Of a stretch of DNA of 64,000 nt, positions 27,952 to 38,248 are shown piece after piece. The notes under the pieces were generated by a model that searched no databases, was not told the DNA's origin, and was given only the letters and a program-made list of their open reading frames with translations. Origin of the DNA: Shinella lacus. GTDB taxonomy: Bacteria > Pseudomonadota > Alphaproteobacteria > Rhizobiales > Rhizobiaceae. The stretch covers positions 124,001 through 188,000 of the forward strand of contig NZ_WHSB02000004.1 of NCBI RefSeq assembly GCF_010994755.1. Reading direction: 5' to 3'. Position 1 is the first letter of the stretch; each line of letters opens with the position of its first letter. The position numbers and the translations under genes were made by a program.

Positions 27952-28959
27952 TCAACTCCTCCTGCGGATCGCGATGGGGTCGGCCGCCCGCACGCGCTGG
28001 TCGCGGGCAAGCCAGATGGTAACGGTCAGCGCATCATTGGTCGAATGCGCGGGGTTGAGGTCGACGACCTGCTCGACGGCGAGTCCTGCCTTCTCCAGCC
28101 ATTCGGACATCGTCTGGTGCGAAAAGCCGAGGCGGATATGGGCGTGTTCGTCGCGCAGGTGCTCCAGCGCGTGCGGCGCGAGGTCGATGATGGCGAGGCG
28201 CCCGCCGGGGGCCAGCATGCGCGCCGCCTCCCCGATCGCCGCTTCCGGCTCTTCGAGGAAGTGCAGGACCTGATGGATCGTCACGACGTCGAACTCGTCG
28301 CGCTCCAGGGGCAGGTTGAAAATGTCGCCGTGGCGGATCGAGGCCTTGGTGATGCCGGCGCGGTCGAGATTGGCGCGCGCGACCGCGAGCATGTCACGGC
28401 TGGCATCGACGCCGACGCCGCGCCGGTAAAGCCCTTCGAAGAGCTGGAGGATGCGCCCCGTGCCGGTGCCGAGGTCGAGAAAGGCATCGACGGGCTCGGT
28501 GCCGATCAACTCGGCGAGCTTCGCCTCGACTTCCGCCTCGCTGACATGCAGACGGCGCACGGCATCCCACTCCGCCGCGTTGCGGCTGAAATAGGCCTGC
28601 GCCTTGTCGGAGCGGATCTTCTTGAGCGCCCGAAGCCGCTCGTCGTCGCGGGCGAAAACCGCATCCGCCCGATCGCTGGCTTCAAGGAGCTGACGGGCGA
28701 GCGCCACGGCCGGACCACCCTGGCTCAGCCGGAAGAACGCCCAGGCGCCCTCCTGGTAGCGATCGATGAGGGCCGCTTCCGCAAGGAGCTTCAGGTGGCG
28801 CGAGATGCGCGGCTGGGACTGGCCGAGGATGTCGGTGAGATCCGTCACGGTGAGATCGCCATGCGCGAGCAGCGCGATGAGGCGAAGGCGCGTCGGTTCG
28901 CCCGCCGCCTTCAGGATCTCCACGATGTCGTCCAGTCCGAGTTTCTGCATGTCGCCCAT
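27952..28959 (-). CDS. ArsR-type regulator fused to a SAM methyltransferase domain
   Basis: A 335-residue two-domain protein. Residues about 1-90 form an ArsR winged helix (LKAAGEPTRLRLIALLAHGDLTV, SQPRISRHLKLLAEAAL). Residues about 145-320 form a class I methyltransferase fold (DAFLDLGTGTGRILQLFEG, RHGDIFNLPLERDEFDVVTIHQVLHFL). ArsR-family SahR regulators control methionine-cycle genes and sense S-adenosylhomocysteine. A methyltransferase-like domain beside metF would suit such sensing, but that is inference. TTG 28974 is an alternative start. A palindrome sits 17 bp upstream. Confidence 0.85.
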   Translation of the reverse strand: MGDMQKLGLDDIVEILKAAGEPTRLRLIALLAHGDLTVTDLTDILGQSQPRISRHLKLLAEAALIDRYQEGAWAFFRLSQGGPAVALARQLLEASDRADAVFARDDERLRALKKIRSDKAQAYFSRNAAEWDAVRRLHVSEAEVEAKLAELIGTEPVDAFLDLGTGTGRILQLFEGLYRRGVGVDASRDMLAVARANLDRAGITKASIRHGDIFNLPLERDEFDVVTIHQVLHFLEEPEAAIGEAARMLAPGGRLAIIDLAPHALEHLRDEHAHIRLGFSHQTMSEWLEKAGLAVEQVVDLNPAHSTNDALTVTIWLARDQRVRAADPIAIRRRS

Positions 28960-28975
28960 GACCAATCCAATCAAG

Positions 28976-28995
28976 ACATAAAGATATGTTTATGT
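28976..28995 (-). promoter_or_regulatory. Palindromic operator upstream of the ArsR-methyltransferase/metF operon
   Basis: ACATAAAGATATGTTTATGT reads the same on both strands at 18 of 20 positions (ACATAAA arms around an ATAT core). It ends 17 bp before the regulator ATG, a position that would block the promoter or early transcription, so autoregulation is likely. ArsR-family proteins bind such dyads. Assignment to this regulator is inferred from position. Confidence 0.75.
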
Positions 28996-29060
28996 GATTA
29001 ACCCGCGTCGCGCAAGGGCAAATCCGTGTCGCTGATCTTCCCACCAACGGACCCAAAGAA

Positions 29061-29082
29061 AAACCCCGGCAAGCCGGGGTTT
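29061..29082 (-). terminator. Rho-independent terminator after ettA
   Basis: AAACCCCGG (29061-29069) pairs with CCGGGGTTT (29074-29082) around a 4-base loop. On the minus strand it is followed by TTCTTT, 27 bp after the ettA stop. Confidence 0.88.
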
Positions 29083-29108
29083 CTCAAAGCCTGTGATGGC
29101 GCTTCGGC

Positions 29109-30758
<1,650 letters not shown>

Positions 30759-30880
30759 GCAAACGTGCTCCGGGTCGGACGAATTTGCCCGCTATGTAGG
30801 CGAATTCTCTGCCCGCGGCAATGTAAGAAAGCCGCGTTATCGGCCTCCGCACGCATGGACCGCCCGTTCGCTCCCGGCGA

Positions 30881-31633
30881 TCAGCCCGCCTGCGCAACTC
30901 CTGTGATACCCTCTATGCAGCGCGACTTCGTCGGCGACGCGCCGCCGATCAGCGCTGCCAGCTTGCCGTCGTCCCCGGCAATGCCGATGGTGAGGCCGAT
31001 CACCACGGTCTTGTCGCCCGTCTTGCGGCAGCTCAGACGCACCCGCTCGCCGGCACCGGCGCCAAAAGCCTTGTCGAAGGCCGCCCGGACGTCGGCGAGT
31101 TTGATGGGCCCGCCCGCCTTTTCCGTGAAGAGCGTGCGCACCGGCGAGGCATTGAGCTGGTCGAGCAGGTCCAGCGACCGGCTGTAATAGGCTTCTGCGG
31201 AGGCCGCGACGCAACTGCCGCTTCTCAGCCATTGCTGGCGGTCGAGGCCGAGGCGCGCGGCGGGCATGGCGGCGAGCAGGCGCTGCTTGGTGCCGGAGGC
31301 GAGCATGATGTCCGGCAACTCCGTCCATTTGCCCTTGCGCGCCCGCTGTTTCAGATCGGCCTCGATGCCGCAATAGCTCTTGCGCACCTGGAAGAGGCTC
31401 ACCAGCGAGAATTGCCGGGCGGCAGGCGACGTGGCGGAGAAATCCGCGCAGCCGCGGCTTTTCGGCCGCGCCGCGCAATAGCCGGGCTGCCAGCTGATCG
31501 AAAGAACCTCGCGCACCGGCTCCCCGGCCGGCACCGATTGGGCGATCGCGAGACCGGGGCCTGCGAAGAACGATAGACATAGGACGAGAAAGGACAATGC
31601 GGCTTTGAAAGTCAGTGCAGCTTGCGTCTTCAT
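30881..31633 (-). CDS. RNase T2-family protein lacking catalytic histidines
   Basis: A 250-residue secreted protein with a signal peptide (LSFLVLCLSFFAGPGLAIAQ). The RNase T2 scaffold is clear: SISWQPGYCAARPKSRGC near the N terminus, KWTELPDIMLASGTKQRLL and a C-terminal GAGAGERVRLSC segment. The first catalytic block, normally HGLWP, reads VSLFQ here. The second, normally HEWxKHGTC, reads QQWLRSGSC. Both histidines and the glutamate are therefore replaced while the cysteines and spacing stay. ATG 31633 (AGGGGCC upstream) starts the signal peptide; the frame is open further upstream. Confidence 0.75.
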   Translation of the reverse strand: MKTQAALTFKAALSFLVLCLSFFAGPGLAIAQSVPAGEPVREVLSISWQPGYCAARPKSRGCADFSATSPAARQFSLVSLFQVRKSYCGIEADLKQRARKGKWTELPDIMLASGTKQRLLAAMPAARLGLDRQQWLRSGSCVAASAEAYYSRSLDLLDQLNASPVRTLFTEKAGGPIKLADVRAAFDKAFGAGAGERVRLSCRKTGDKTVVIGLTIGIAGDDGKLAALIGGASPTKSRCIEGITGVAQAG

Positions 31634-31799
31634 GACCGGCCCCTGATGAGAACAAAACAAGATCATATGCAACCAAAAATCCAGAAATTGCAACCCTGAA
31701 TCGGAAAAATCCCGAAATGCGCGAGGATTTCCAAAAATACACGCCGCATCCCATTGTCTTTGCATGGCAAATCGCGTTGACCTTGCGCAAACGGGAGGA

Positions 31800-32765
31800 A
31801 TGGCGGTGTTTTCTGAAGCCGGGACGCTGAAAAGCCCCAGTGGGGCGACGCTGGCGCTGCGCCACGAGCCCGCCCGCGGCGAGGCGAGCGGCATCCTGCT
31901 TTTGAGCCACGGCCTTGCCGAACACAGCGTGCGTTACGCGGATTTTGCCGCGTGCATGGCCTCCGAAGGCTTTCATGTCTACGCCCATGATCATCGCGGC
32001 CATGGCTTCACCACGGCACCCGATGCGCCGCGCGGGCAGTTCGCGCCACGGAACGGCATTGCCCGCGTGATCGAGGACATGCGGGCGGTGCGCGATTACG
32101 CGGCCGCGCGCCATCCGGGCCTGCCGATCGTGCTGTTCGGCCATTCGATGGGCGGCCTGCTGGCGCTCGCCTTCGCGCAAAACCATGCCGCGGATATCGA
32201 CGCGCTCGCCGTCTGGAATTCCAACTTCGAACCCGGCCTTGCGGGCCGCGTGGCGCAGATCGTGCTGGCGGCGGAGCGCATGCTGAAGGGATCGGACGTG
32301 CCGAGCGGCATCCTACCGCGCCTCACCTTCGGCGCCTGGGGCAGATCGATCGCCGGACGGCGGACGGAATTCGACTGGCTGTCCCACGATGCGGCTGAGG
32401 TGGACGCCTATGTCGCCGATCCGCTCTGCGGCTTCGACGTCAATGTCTCGATGTGGATCGACATCTTTGCCGTCACCTTTGCCGGCGCCTCCGCGGACGG
32501 CCTCGCGCGCCTGCCAAAAAGCTTGCCGATCCACCTGGCGGGCGGCGACGAGGACCCGGCAACCGATTGCGGCCGGGCGACGCTCGCCTTTGCCGAACGA
32601 CTGAAGAAATCGCGGCTTGAGGACGTCACGACGATCGTCTATCGCGGCCTGCGTCACGAAACACTGAAGGAGAGCCGGGCTCTGCGCGAGCCCGCCATCG
32701 ACGCCTTCGCCTGCTGGTGCCAGCGGGTGGTCGCCGAGCGGCGCCGCGCACCGGAACACGCATGA
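31800..32765 (+). CDS. Alpha/beta hydrolase (monoacylglycerol-lipase-like)
   Basis: A 321-residue serine hydrolase of the lysophospholipase/monoacylglycerol lipase group. The nucleophile elbow GHSMGG lies near residue 115 (IVLFGHSMGGLLALAF), the oxyanion region is LLLSHGLAEHSVRYADFA, and a C-terminal YRGLRHETLKES supplies the likely catalytic His. A short cap domain follows the nucleophile. ATG 31800 lies very close to GGGAGGA; GTG 31806 two codons later has better spacing and may be the real start. Its stop overlaps the next gene by 4 bp. Confidence 0.87.
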   Translation: MAVFSEAGTLKSPSGATLALRHEPARGEASGILLLSHGLAEHSVRYADFAACMASEGFHVYAHDHRGHGFTTAPDAPRGQFAPRNGIARVIEDMRAVRDYAAARHPGLPIVLFGHSMGGLLALAFAQNHAADIDALAVWNSNFEPGLAGRVAQIVLAAERMLKGSDVPSGILPRLTFGAWGRSIAGRRTEFDWLSHDAAEVDAYVADPLCGFDVNVSMWIDIFAVTFAGASADGLARLPKSLPIHLAGGDEDPATDCGRATLAFAERLKKSRLEDVTTIVYRGLRHETLKESRALREPAIDAFACWCQRVVAERRRAPEHA

Positions 32766-33706
32766 CCACAACAGCCATCACGCCGCTGCGCAACGAGGTC
32801 AGCCTTGGGCTCGTCCTCATGGTGCTCTCGGTGCTCATCTCGCCGATCATCGATATTTTCGCAAAACTCGCCGTCACCTCCGTGCCGGCGACCGAGATCA
32901 CCTTCGTGCGCCTGCTCTTCCAGATGACGGTGCTGGGACCGATCTGTCTGATGCGCGGCACGCTGTTCGACGTGACCTGGAGGAAGACCGGGCTGCATGC
33001 CGCACGAGGCCTCCTGATGGCCATCACCATGATCACCTTCGTCACGCCGCTCGCTGTCATGGAAGTGGCGGATGCGATTGCGATCTTCTTCGTCGAGCCG
33101 ATCATCCTGACCATCCTCGGCTCGATCGTGCTGAAGGAGACCATCGGCTGGCGACGCTATACGGCCTGCGGCGTCGGCTTCTTCGGCTCGCTGCTGGTCA
33201 TCCAGCCGAGCCTGCAGGAGGTCGGCCCGATCGCGCTGCTGCCGGTCGTCTCGGCCTTTTCGCTGGCGCTGTTCTTCCTGCTGACGCGGCTCGTCTCGCA
33301 GAAGGAAGATCCCTGGTCGATGCAGTTCTATGCGGGGCTCTGGGGCGGGCTGTTCTCCGGCCTGCTCCTCGTCTTCGGCAGCGCCACCGGCATCGCCTTC
33401 CTGACGCCCGTGATGCCGGACATGGCGAACACGCTCTATATTGCCGCGGCCGCCGTCGCGGCCACCATTGCCGGCGTGCTCGGCGTCTATGCCTATCGCG
33501 CGGCCCCCGCCTCCACGCTGGCGCCGCTGCAATATCTGGAGATCGTCTCGGCCAGCATTCTCGGCTGGTGGGTGTTCGGCGACCTGCCGGATGCGGTGAA
33601 ATGGCTCGGCATCGCCATCATCATCGCCTCGGGCCTCTATGTCATCTGGCGCGAACGCAAGCTCAACAAGACGGCGACGATCCCGCCGGTTTCAACACCC
33701 ATCTGA
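32762..33706 (+). CDS. EamA/DMT-family transporter
   Basis: A 314-residue inner-membrane protein with ten predicted membrane segments in two EamA repeats (ISPIIDIFAKLAVTSVPATEITFVR; LAPLQYLEIVSASILGWWVFGDLPD). The family usually exports small metabolites. The ATG overlaps the hydrolase stop (ATGA), so the two genes are translationally coupled, suggesting that the hydrolase product or a related compound is transported; this is inference. Confidence 0.9.
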   Translation: MTTTAITPLRNEVSLGLVLMVLSVLISPIIDIFAKLAVTSVPATEITFVRLLFQMTVLGPICLMRGTLFDVTWRKTGLHAARGLLMAITMITFVTPLAVMEVADAIAIFFVEPIILTILGSIVLKETIGWRRYTACGVGFFGSLLVIQPSLQEVGPIALLPVVSAFSLALFFLLTRLVSQKEDPWSMQFYAGLWGGLFSGLLLVFGSATGIAFLTPVMPDMANTLYIAAAAVAATIAGVLGVYAYRAAPASTLAPLQYLEIVSASILGWWVFGDLPDAVKWLGIAIIIASGLYVIWRERKLNKTATIPPVSTPI

Positions 33707-33724
33707 CGCGGCCGCGCGCGAAAA

Positions 33725-33754
33725 ACATCATGTCAGTCTCAGCCGTCATGATGT
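33725..33754. repeat. Inverted repeat before the CoA-transferase gene
   Basis: Perfect 8 bp arms, ACATCATG (33725-33732) and CATGATGT (33747-33754), are separated by 14 bp and lie about 110 bp before the CoA-transferase ATG. It may be a regulator site or a weak stem-loop; there is no T-tract. Confidence 0.5.
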
Positions 33755-33862
33755 CCCGCCGGCCCGCGGCTATCGTGCCTGCCGCCTTTTTGTTATCCAG
33801 AGCAAAACGGGCGAAAAGCCCGGCGGTCGGCCGTATCGCGGCCGTCGAAGAGGGAGTGCACG

Positions 33863-35059
33863 ATGGAGAAGTCGAACCTGCCGCTTTCCGGCATCCGGGT
33901 CATCGAGCTGGCGCGGGTTCTTGCCGGCCCCTGGGCCGGGCAGATGCTGGCCGATCTCGGCGCTGACGTCATCAAGATCGAAAATCCGGAGGGCGGCGAC
34001 GACACGCGCGCCTGGGGCCCGCCCTTCGTAACGGGCAAGGACGGCGAAAACCTGTCGGCCGCCTATTACCACTCCACCAACCGCGGCAAACGCTCGATCT
34101 CAGTCGATCTCAGGACCGAGGAAGGCCGGGACACCGTGCACCGCCTGATCGCGACCGCCGACGTGGTGATCGAGAATTTCAAGGTCGGCGGCCTCGTGAA
34201 ATACGGGCTCGACTACCGGAGCCTCGCCGAGAAACACCCGAAACTCGTCTATTGCTCGATCACCGGCTTCGGCCAGGATGGTCCCTATGCCGCTCGTGCC
34301 GGCTACGATTATATCGTGCAGGGCATGTCCGGCTTCATGTCGGTGACGGGTGCGCCGGATGGCGAGCCGATGAAGGCGGGCGTGGCGATCGCCGATATCT
34401 TCACCGGCATCTATGCCGTCACCGCCATTCAGGCGGCGCTCATCCATGTCATGAAGACCGGCCATGGCCAGCATGTCGACATGGCGCTGCTCGACGTGCA
34501 ATCCGCCGTCATGGCGAACCAGAACATGAATTTTCTGGCCTCCGGCACGGCGCCCAGGCGGCTCGGCAATGCGCATCCCAACATCTCGCCCTACGAGGTC
34601 GTGCCGACGTCGGATGGCTACATTATTTTGGCCGTCGGCAATGACGGGCAGTTCCGCAAGCTCTGCGGGCTCCTGAAGCTCGATGGCGTGGCCGACGACG
34701 AGCGCTTCGCCACCAACCGCGCCCGCGTCGCCAACCGCGACGAGGTTCGCCGCCGCGTTACGGGCGCGACCGCCAAGGTCACCAAGGCCGAATTGCTCGA
34801 TGCCTGCGAGCGCGAGGGCGTGCCGGCCGGGCCGATCAACTCCATCGCCGAAACCTTCGACGACCCGCAGGTGAAGGCGCGCGGGCTGCGCGTCGACCTG
34901 CCGGATGCCGATGGCAACCTTATTCCGGGCGTGCGCACCCCGATCGTTTTCTCCGAGACGCCGCTTGTCTACGACCGGCCGAGCCCGCGGCTTGGCGAAC
35001 ATACCGATGCCGTGATGGCAGAACTGCAATCCCTCGAAGCAGGAAAGAAAAGCGCATGA
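33863..35059 (+). CDS. CaiB/BaiF (class III) CoA-transferase
   Basis: A 398-residue cytoplasmic class III CoA-transferase. The N terminus has LSGIRVIELARVLAGPWAGQMLADLGADVIKIENPEGGDDTR. The catalytic Asp is expected in the SVTGAPDGEPMKAGVAIADIFTG region (DIFTG motif near residue 175), and the C-terminal half has the smaller interlocking domain. GAGGGAG precedes the ATG. The stop overlaps the ThDP-enzyme gene by 4 bp. The acyl group is unknown; formyl/oxalyl-CoA chemistry is one option because of the neighbour. Confidence 0.9.
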   Translation: MEKSNLPLSGIRVIELARVLAGPWAGQMLADLGADVIKIENPEGGDDTRAWGPPFVTGKDGENLSAAYYHSTNRGKRSISVDLRTEEGRDTVHRLIATADVVIENFKVGGLVKYGLDYRSLAEKHPKLVYCSITGFGQDGPYAARAGYDYIVQGMSGFMSVTGAPDGEPMKAGVAIADIFTGIYAVTAIQAALIHVMKTGHGQHVDMALLDVQSAVMANQNMNFLASGTAPRRLGNAHPNISPYEVVPTSDGYIILAVGNDGQFRKLCGLLKLDGVADDERFATNRARVANRDEVRRRVTGATAKVTKAELLDACEREGVPAGPINSIAETFDDPQVKARGLRVDLPDADGNLIPGVRTPIVFSETPLVYDRPSPRLGEHTDAVMAELQSLEAGKKSA

Positions 35060-36705
35060 AGACCGGTGGCCAGTTGATCGTCGACGCCCTCGTTGCCAAC
35101 GGCGTCAAGCGCGTCGCCTGCGTGCCGGGCGAAAGCTATCTCGCCGTGCTCGATGCGCTGCACGATACGGATATCGACGTGCTCGTCTGCCGCCAGGAAG
35201 GCGGCGCGGCGATGATGGCGGATTGCTGGGGCCGGCTCACCGGCCAGCCCGGCATCTGCATGGTCACCCGCGGCCCCGGCGCCACCAATGCTTCGGCCGG
35301 CCTGCATATCGCGCGGCAGGATTCGATCCCGATGATCCTGTTCATCGGCCAGGTGCAGCGCGATGCGCGCGAGCGCGAGGCCTTCCAGGAAGTGGAATAT
35401 CGCCGCGCCTTCACCGAAGTCGCCAAGTGGGTGGCTGATATCGACGATGCGCGGCGCATTCCGGAATTCATCACCCGCGCCTTCGCCGTCGCCACGTCGG
35501 GACGGCCCGGCCCGGTCGTGCTGGCGCTGCCGGAGGATATGCTGACGGACGAAGTCGAGACCGTCGAGGCCAGGCCCTACATGCCCGTCGAGGCCCATCC
35601 GGGCCGCAGGCAGGTAGAGGAACTGGCGCGGCTTCTGGAGGCGGCAGAACGCCCGCTCGTCATTCTCGGCGGCACGCGCTGGTCCGAGGCCAGCGTTTCG
35701 GCCTTCACCGCCTTTGCCGAGCGCTGGTCGCTGCCGGTCGCCTGTTCGTTCCGCCGGCAGATGCTGTTCGATCACCTGCATCCGAATTATGCGGGCGATT
35801 CCGGTATCGGCATCAACCCGGCGCTGGGCAAGGAAATCCGCGAGGCGGATCTCGTCGTGTTGCTCGGCGGGCGCTATTCCGAGATGCCGTCCTCGACCTA
35901 CAGCCTGATTCAGAGCCCCTACCCGCAGCAAAAGCTGGTGCATGTCTATCCCGATCCGTCCGAGCTCGGCCGCGTCTACCGCCCGGATCTCGCGATCTCG
36001 GCGGCGCCCGAGGATTTCGTCGCAGCGCTCGAGGATCTCGCGCCGAAAACCGCACCCCGCTGGACGGCGCGCACGGCCGCCATGCACCAGGCCTATCTCG
36101 CCTGGTCGACGCCGCCGCAAAGCGGCCCCGGCGACGTGCAGATGGGGCCGATCGTCGCGTGGCTGGAAGAAAACACGCCGGAAGACACGATCTTCACCAA
36201 TGGCGCCGGAAATTATGCGACCTGGGTGCACCGCTTCCACCGGTTCCGCCGCTTCGCCACGCAGGCCGCTCCAACCTCCGGCTCGATGGGCTATGGCCTG
36301 CCGGCCGCCGTGGCCGCGAAGCGCCTGTTTCCCGAGCGCGAAGTCATCTGCTTTGCCGGCGACGGCTGCTTCCTCATGCACGGCCAGGAATTCGCGACCG
36401 CCGTGCGCTACAACCTCCCGATCATCACCGTCGTCGTCAACAACGGCATCTACGGCACGATCCGCATGCATCAGGAGCGGGATTATCCCGGCCGCGTCAG
36501 CGCCACGGACCTCACCAATCCGGATTTTGCAGCGCTGGCCTTCGCCTATGGCGGGCATGGCGAGACGGTTGAGAAGACGGAAGAGTTCGCAGCCGCCTTC
36601 CTGCGGGCACGCGCCAGCGGCAAGCCGGCGATCATCGAGGTGAAGCTCGACCCCGAAGCGATAACGCCGACGCGCACGCTGTCGGATATTCGTAGCGGGA
36701 AGTAA
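35056..36705 (+). CDS. Thiamine-diphosphate-dependent enzyme (acetolactate-synthase-like)
   Basis: A 549-residue three-domain ThDP enzyme. The Pyr domain has the activating Glu in VCRQEGGAAMMAD (near residue 49). The central domain follows, and the PP domain carries the Mg-ThDP motif GDGCFLMHGQEFATAVRYN...NN near residues 435-465. Tetramer-type GxPGATNASAG motifs are present. The fold alone does not separate acetolactate synthase-like enzymes, 2-hydroxyacyl-CoA lyases and oxalyl-CoA decarboxylases. It is translationally coupled to the CoA-transferase, which hints at an acyl-CoA substrate, but the RQEGGAAMMAD region is not the one I recall for oxalyl-CoA decarboxylase. Confidence 0.88.
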   Translation: MKTGGQLIVDALVANGVKRVACVPGESYLAVLDALHDTDIDVLVCRQEGGAAMMADCWGRLTGQPGICMVTRGPGATNASAGLHIARQDSIPMILFIGQVQRDAREREAFQEVEYRRAFTEVAKWVADIDDARRIPEFITRAFAVATSGRPGPVVLALPEDMLTDEVETVEARPYMPVEAHPGRRQVEELARLLEAAERPLVILGGTRWSEASVSAFTAFAERWSLPVACSFRRQMLFDHLHPNYAGDSGIGINPALGKEIREADLVVLLGGRYSEMPSSTYSLIQSPYPQQKLVHVYPDPSELGRVYRPDLAISAAPEDFVAALEDLAPKTAPRWTARTAAMHQAYLAWSTPPQSGPGDVQMGPIVAWLEENTPEDTIFTNGAGNYATWVHRFHRFRRFATQAAPTSGSMGYGLPAAVAAKRLFPEREVICFAGDGCFLMHGQEFATAVRYNLPIITVVVNNGIYGTIRMHQERDYPGRVSATDLTNPDFAALAFAYGGHGETVEKTEEFAAAFLRARASGKPAIIEVKLDPEAITPTRTLSDIRSGK

Positions 36706-36712
36706 CGCTGTA

Positions 36713-36735
36713 TGAGGGGCGTGGAACGCCCCTCA
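36713..36735. terminator. Hairpin between convergent genes
   Basis: A perfect 9 bp stem, TGAGGGGCG (36713-36721) with CGCCCCTCA (36727-36735) and loop TGGAA, lies between the convergent ThDP-enzyme and TIGR01244 genes. It has no clear T-tract on either strand, so it is a probable transcript-end structure rather than a textbook terminator. Confidence 0.55.
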
Positions 36736-36740
36736 CCGTC

Positions 36741-37079
36741 TCAGCCGCGAATGTGCTGCGTCTGCTCGTAAATCTTCGTCGAGCGCGCACCGGAGCGGCA
36801 ATAGCCGAGCATCGGGCGGGGCAATTCGTCGAGCGCGTCGACCATGCCGTGCACGGCTTCGGCCGTCACACCCATCGAGCCGACCGGCACATGCGCCACT
36901 TCGATGCCGAGTTCCTTCGCGCGCGCGGCGATGGCGGAAAACTCCGGCTGGTCGGGCTGCTCATGGTCGGGGCGGTGGCAGACGATGGATTTGAACCCCA
37001 GGTTGGCGATCGCGTCGAGGTCTTCGACTTCGATCTGGCCGGAGACGGAATATTCGTCGTTGATCGCGCGGATATCCAT
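36741..37079 (-). CDS. TIGR01244-family sulfur transferase / phosphatase-like protein
   Basis: A 112-residue protein of the DUF442 family, related to the N-terminal domain of the Blh beta-lactamase-like hydrolase and to dual-specificity phosphatases. The active-site loop CRSGARS (near residue 95) matches CxxxxxR, and SVSGQIEVEDLDAIANLGFKSIVCHRPDHE is the typical first half. In sulfide-oxidising systems such domains act as sulfur transferases; no partner gene is adjacent here. AAGGA precedes the ATG. Confidence 0.88.
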   Translation of the reverse strand: MDIRAINDEYSVSGQIEVEDLDAIANLGFKSIVCHRPDHEQPDQPEFSAIAARAKELGIEVAHVPVGSMGVTAEAVHGMVDALDELPRPMLGYCRSGARSTKIYEQTQHIRG

Positions 37080-37247
37080 GGGTGGTTCCTTTTCAAAAAT
37101 GGGGTGCTCACCGTTTACGCCCGCGGCGCAGGAGCGTCAATCATGCGAAATCTAGCGTGGCGGCGGCACGGGCGCGAAGCGCTTTTGTGTCCGCAATCGC
37201 ATGGAAACAAAAAGCGTTTTCGCTTTTCGGGCAAATGAAGAAACGCT

Positions 37248-38102
37248 CTACCGGACCTCGAAGGCCAGCCCGTAACCGACGCTTTCACCAGGCGCGAAAT
37301 CCGGCGCATCGCCGGCAGCGATCAGTTCTTCGCGGGGCGCAAGGCGATGCGACACCGGCTCGATGCCGAGCACGGCACAGCCCGGCGACTGGTTCCGCCA
37401 GACCTGAAGATAAGGCAACGTATCGGTGCGGAAGCGGATCTGCACGCTGCGGCCGCCAAGCGCTGCGATCGGGCCGATCGCGATCTCCGCCCAGCCGTGT
37501 TTCGCCGTCTCCGCCGCCGGCACGCAGAAGATCTTCATGTCACCCTCGTCGAACCGCCACGGCAGGCTGCCGCCGGGCAGCATCGCGCCGGTCAGCCGCG
37601 TGTTCTCGTCGAAGAGGCCGGTGCCGAAATTGATGTGGTACATGCCGAAGGGCGGCCAGGAGGTCTCGCCGCGGTTGGTGACGACGTCCTCCAGCGTGAT
37701 ATGGCCGGTGCCCCGGTCGACGCGCCAGCGGCGGGCGAGATCGGCCGCACCGCCATGCGCAAGCGCGACGGCGACCCGCCCCTCGCACACCAGTTCGCCC
37801 TCGTCCTCCTCGATCAGGATGTCGCGCGCCGGGCTGGACGACAGCGAGCCGTGCAGCGGGTAGCGCCGCCCGTCGGCAGCCCCTTCGATCGGCACCGGAT
37901 GGCGGATATGATCCGGCCCGCAGGTGAACATGAAACCCGGCAGCGCCTTGTCGATGCGCGGATCGCCATCCGAGGGAACCGCGGCGCCCGGCGCGAGTTC
38001 CACCCCATGGAAGACCGCGCTGCCGACATCGAGCGCCGATTGCGGCGTCAGCGCGAGGCGGAACGACTGGTCTGGCGTGTCGGCGGTCAAGGCAAAGGTC
38101 AT
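37248..38102 (-). CDS. Aldose 1-epimerase-like protein (DUF4432)
   Basis: A 284-residue protein of the galactose-mutarotase-like superfamily, DUF4432 branch. Recognisable parts are GVELAPGAAVPSDGDPRIDKALPGFMFTCGP, RYPLHGSLSS, PPFGMYHINFG and YLQVWRNQSPGCAVLGIEPVSH. Family members bind or epimerise sugars; the exact substrate is unknown. The frame is open 48 codons further upstream, but ATG 38102 has GGAG before it and gives the family N terminus MTFAL. It is transcribed divergently from the L,D-transpeptidase gene. Confidence 0.8.
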   Translation of the reverse strand: MTFALTADTPDQSFRLALTPQSALDVGSAVFHGVELAPGAAVPSDGDPRIDKALPGFMFTCGPDHIRHPVPIEGAADGRRYPLHGSLSSSPARDILIEEDEGELVCEGRVAVALAHGGAADLARRWRVDRGTGHITLEDVVTNRGETSWPPFGMYHINFGTGLFDENTRLTGAMLPGGSLPWRFDEGDMKIFCVPAAETAKHGWAEIAIGPIAALGGRSVQIRFRTDTLPYLQVWRNQSPGCAVLGIEPVSHRLAPREELIAAGDAPDFAPGESVGYGLAFEVR

Positions 38103-38248
38103 CCGGGGCTCCGGTGAAAGGGACAATGAAAGCGGGCATGCTAGGATCAAAGGCGTCGCGAGGCTATGGGGCGTATAATCTTTCCGCGGGAACCAACGCG
38201 GGCGATCACAAGTTTTTGCCATGCGCGTTGACCTTACGTTCACCATCG

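Noticed and set aside
33863-36705. Naming the pair frc-oxc (oxalate degradation)
   Set aside because: The CoA-transferase fits the family, but the ThDP enzyme lacks the active-site region I associate with oxalyl-CoA decarboxylase, so the specific names are not supported.
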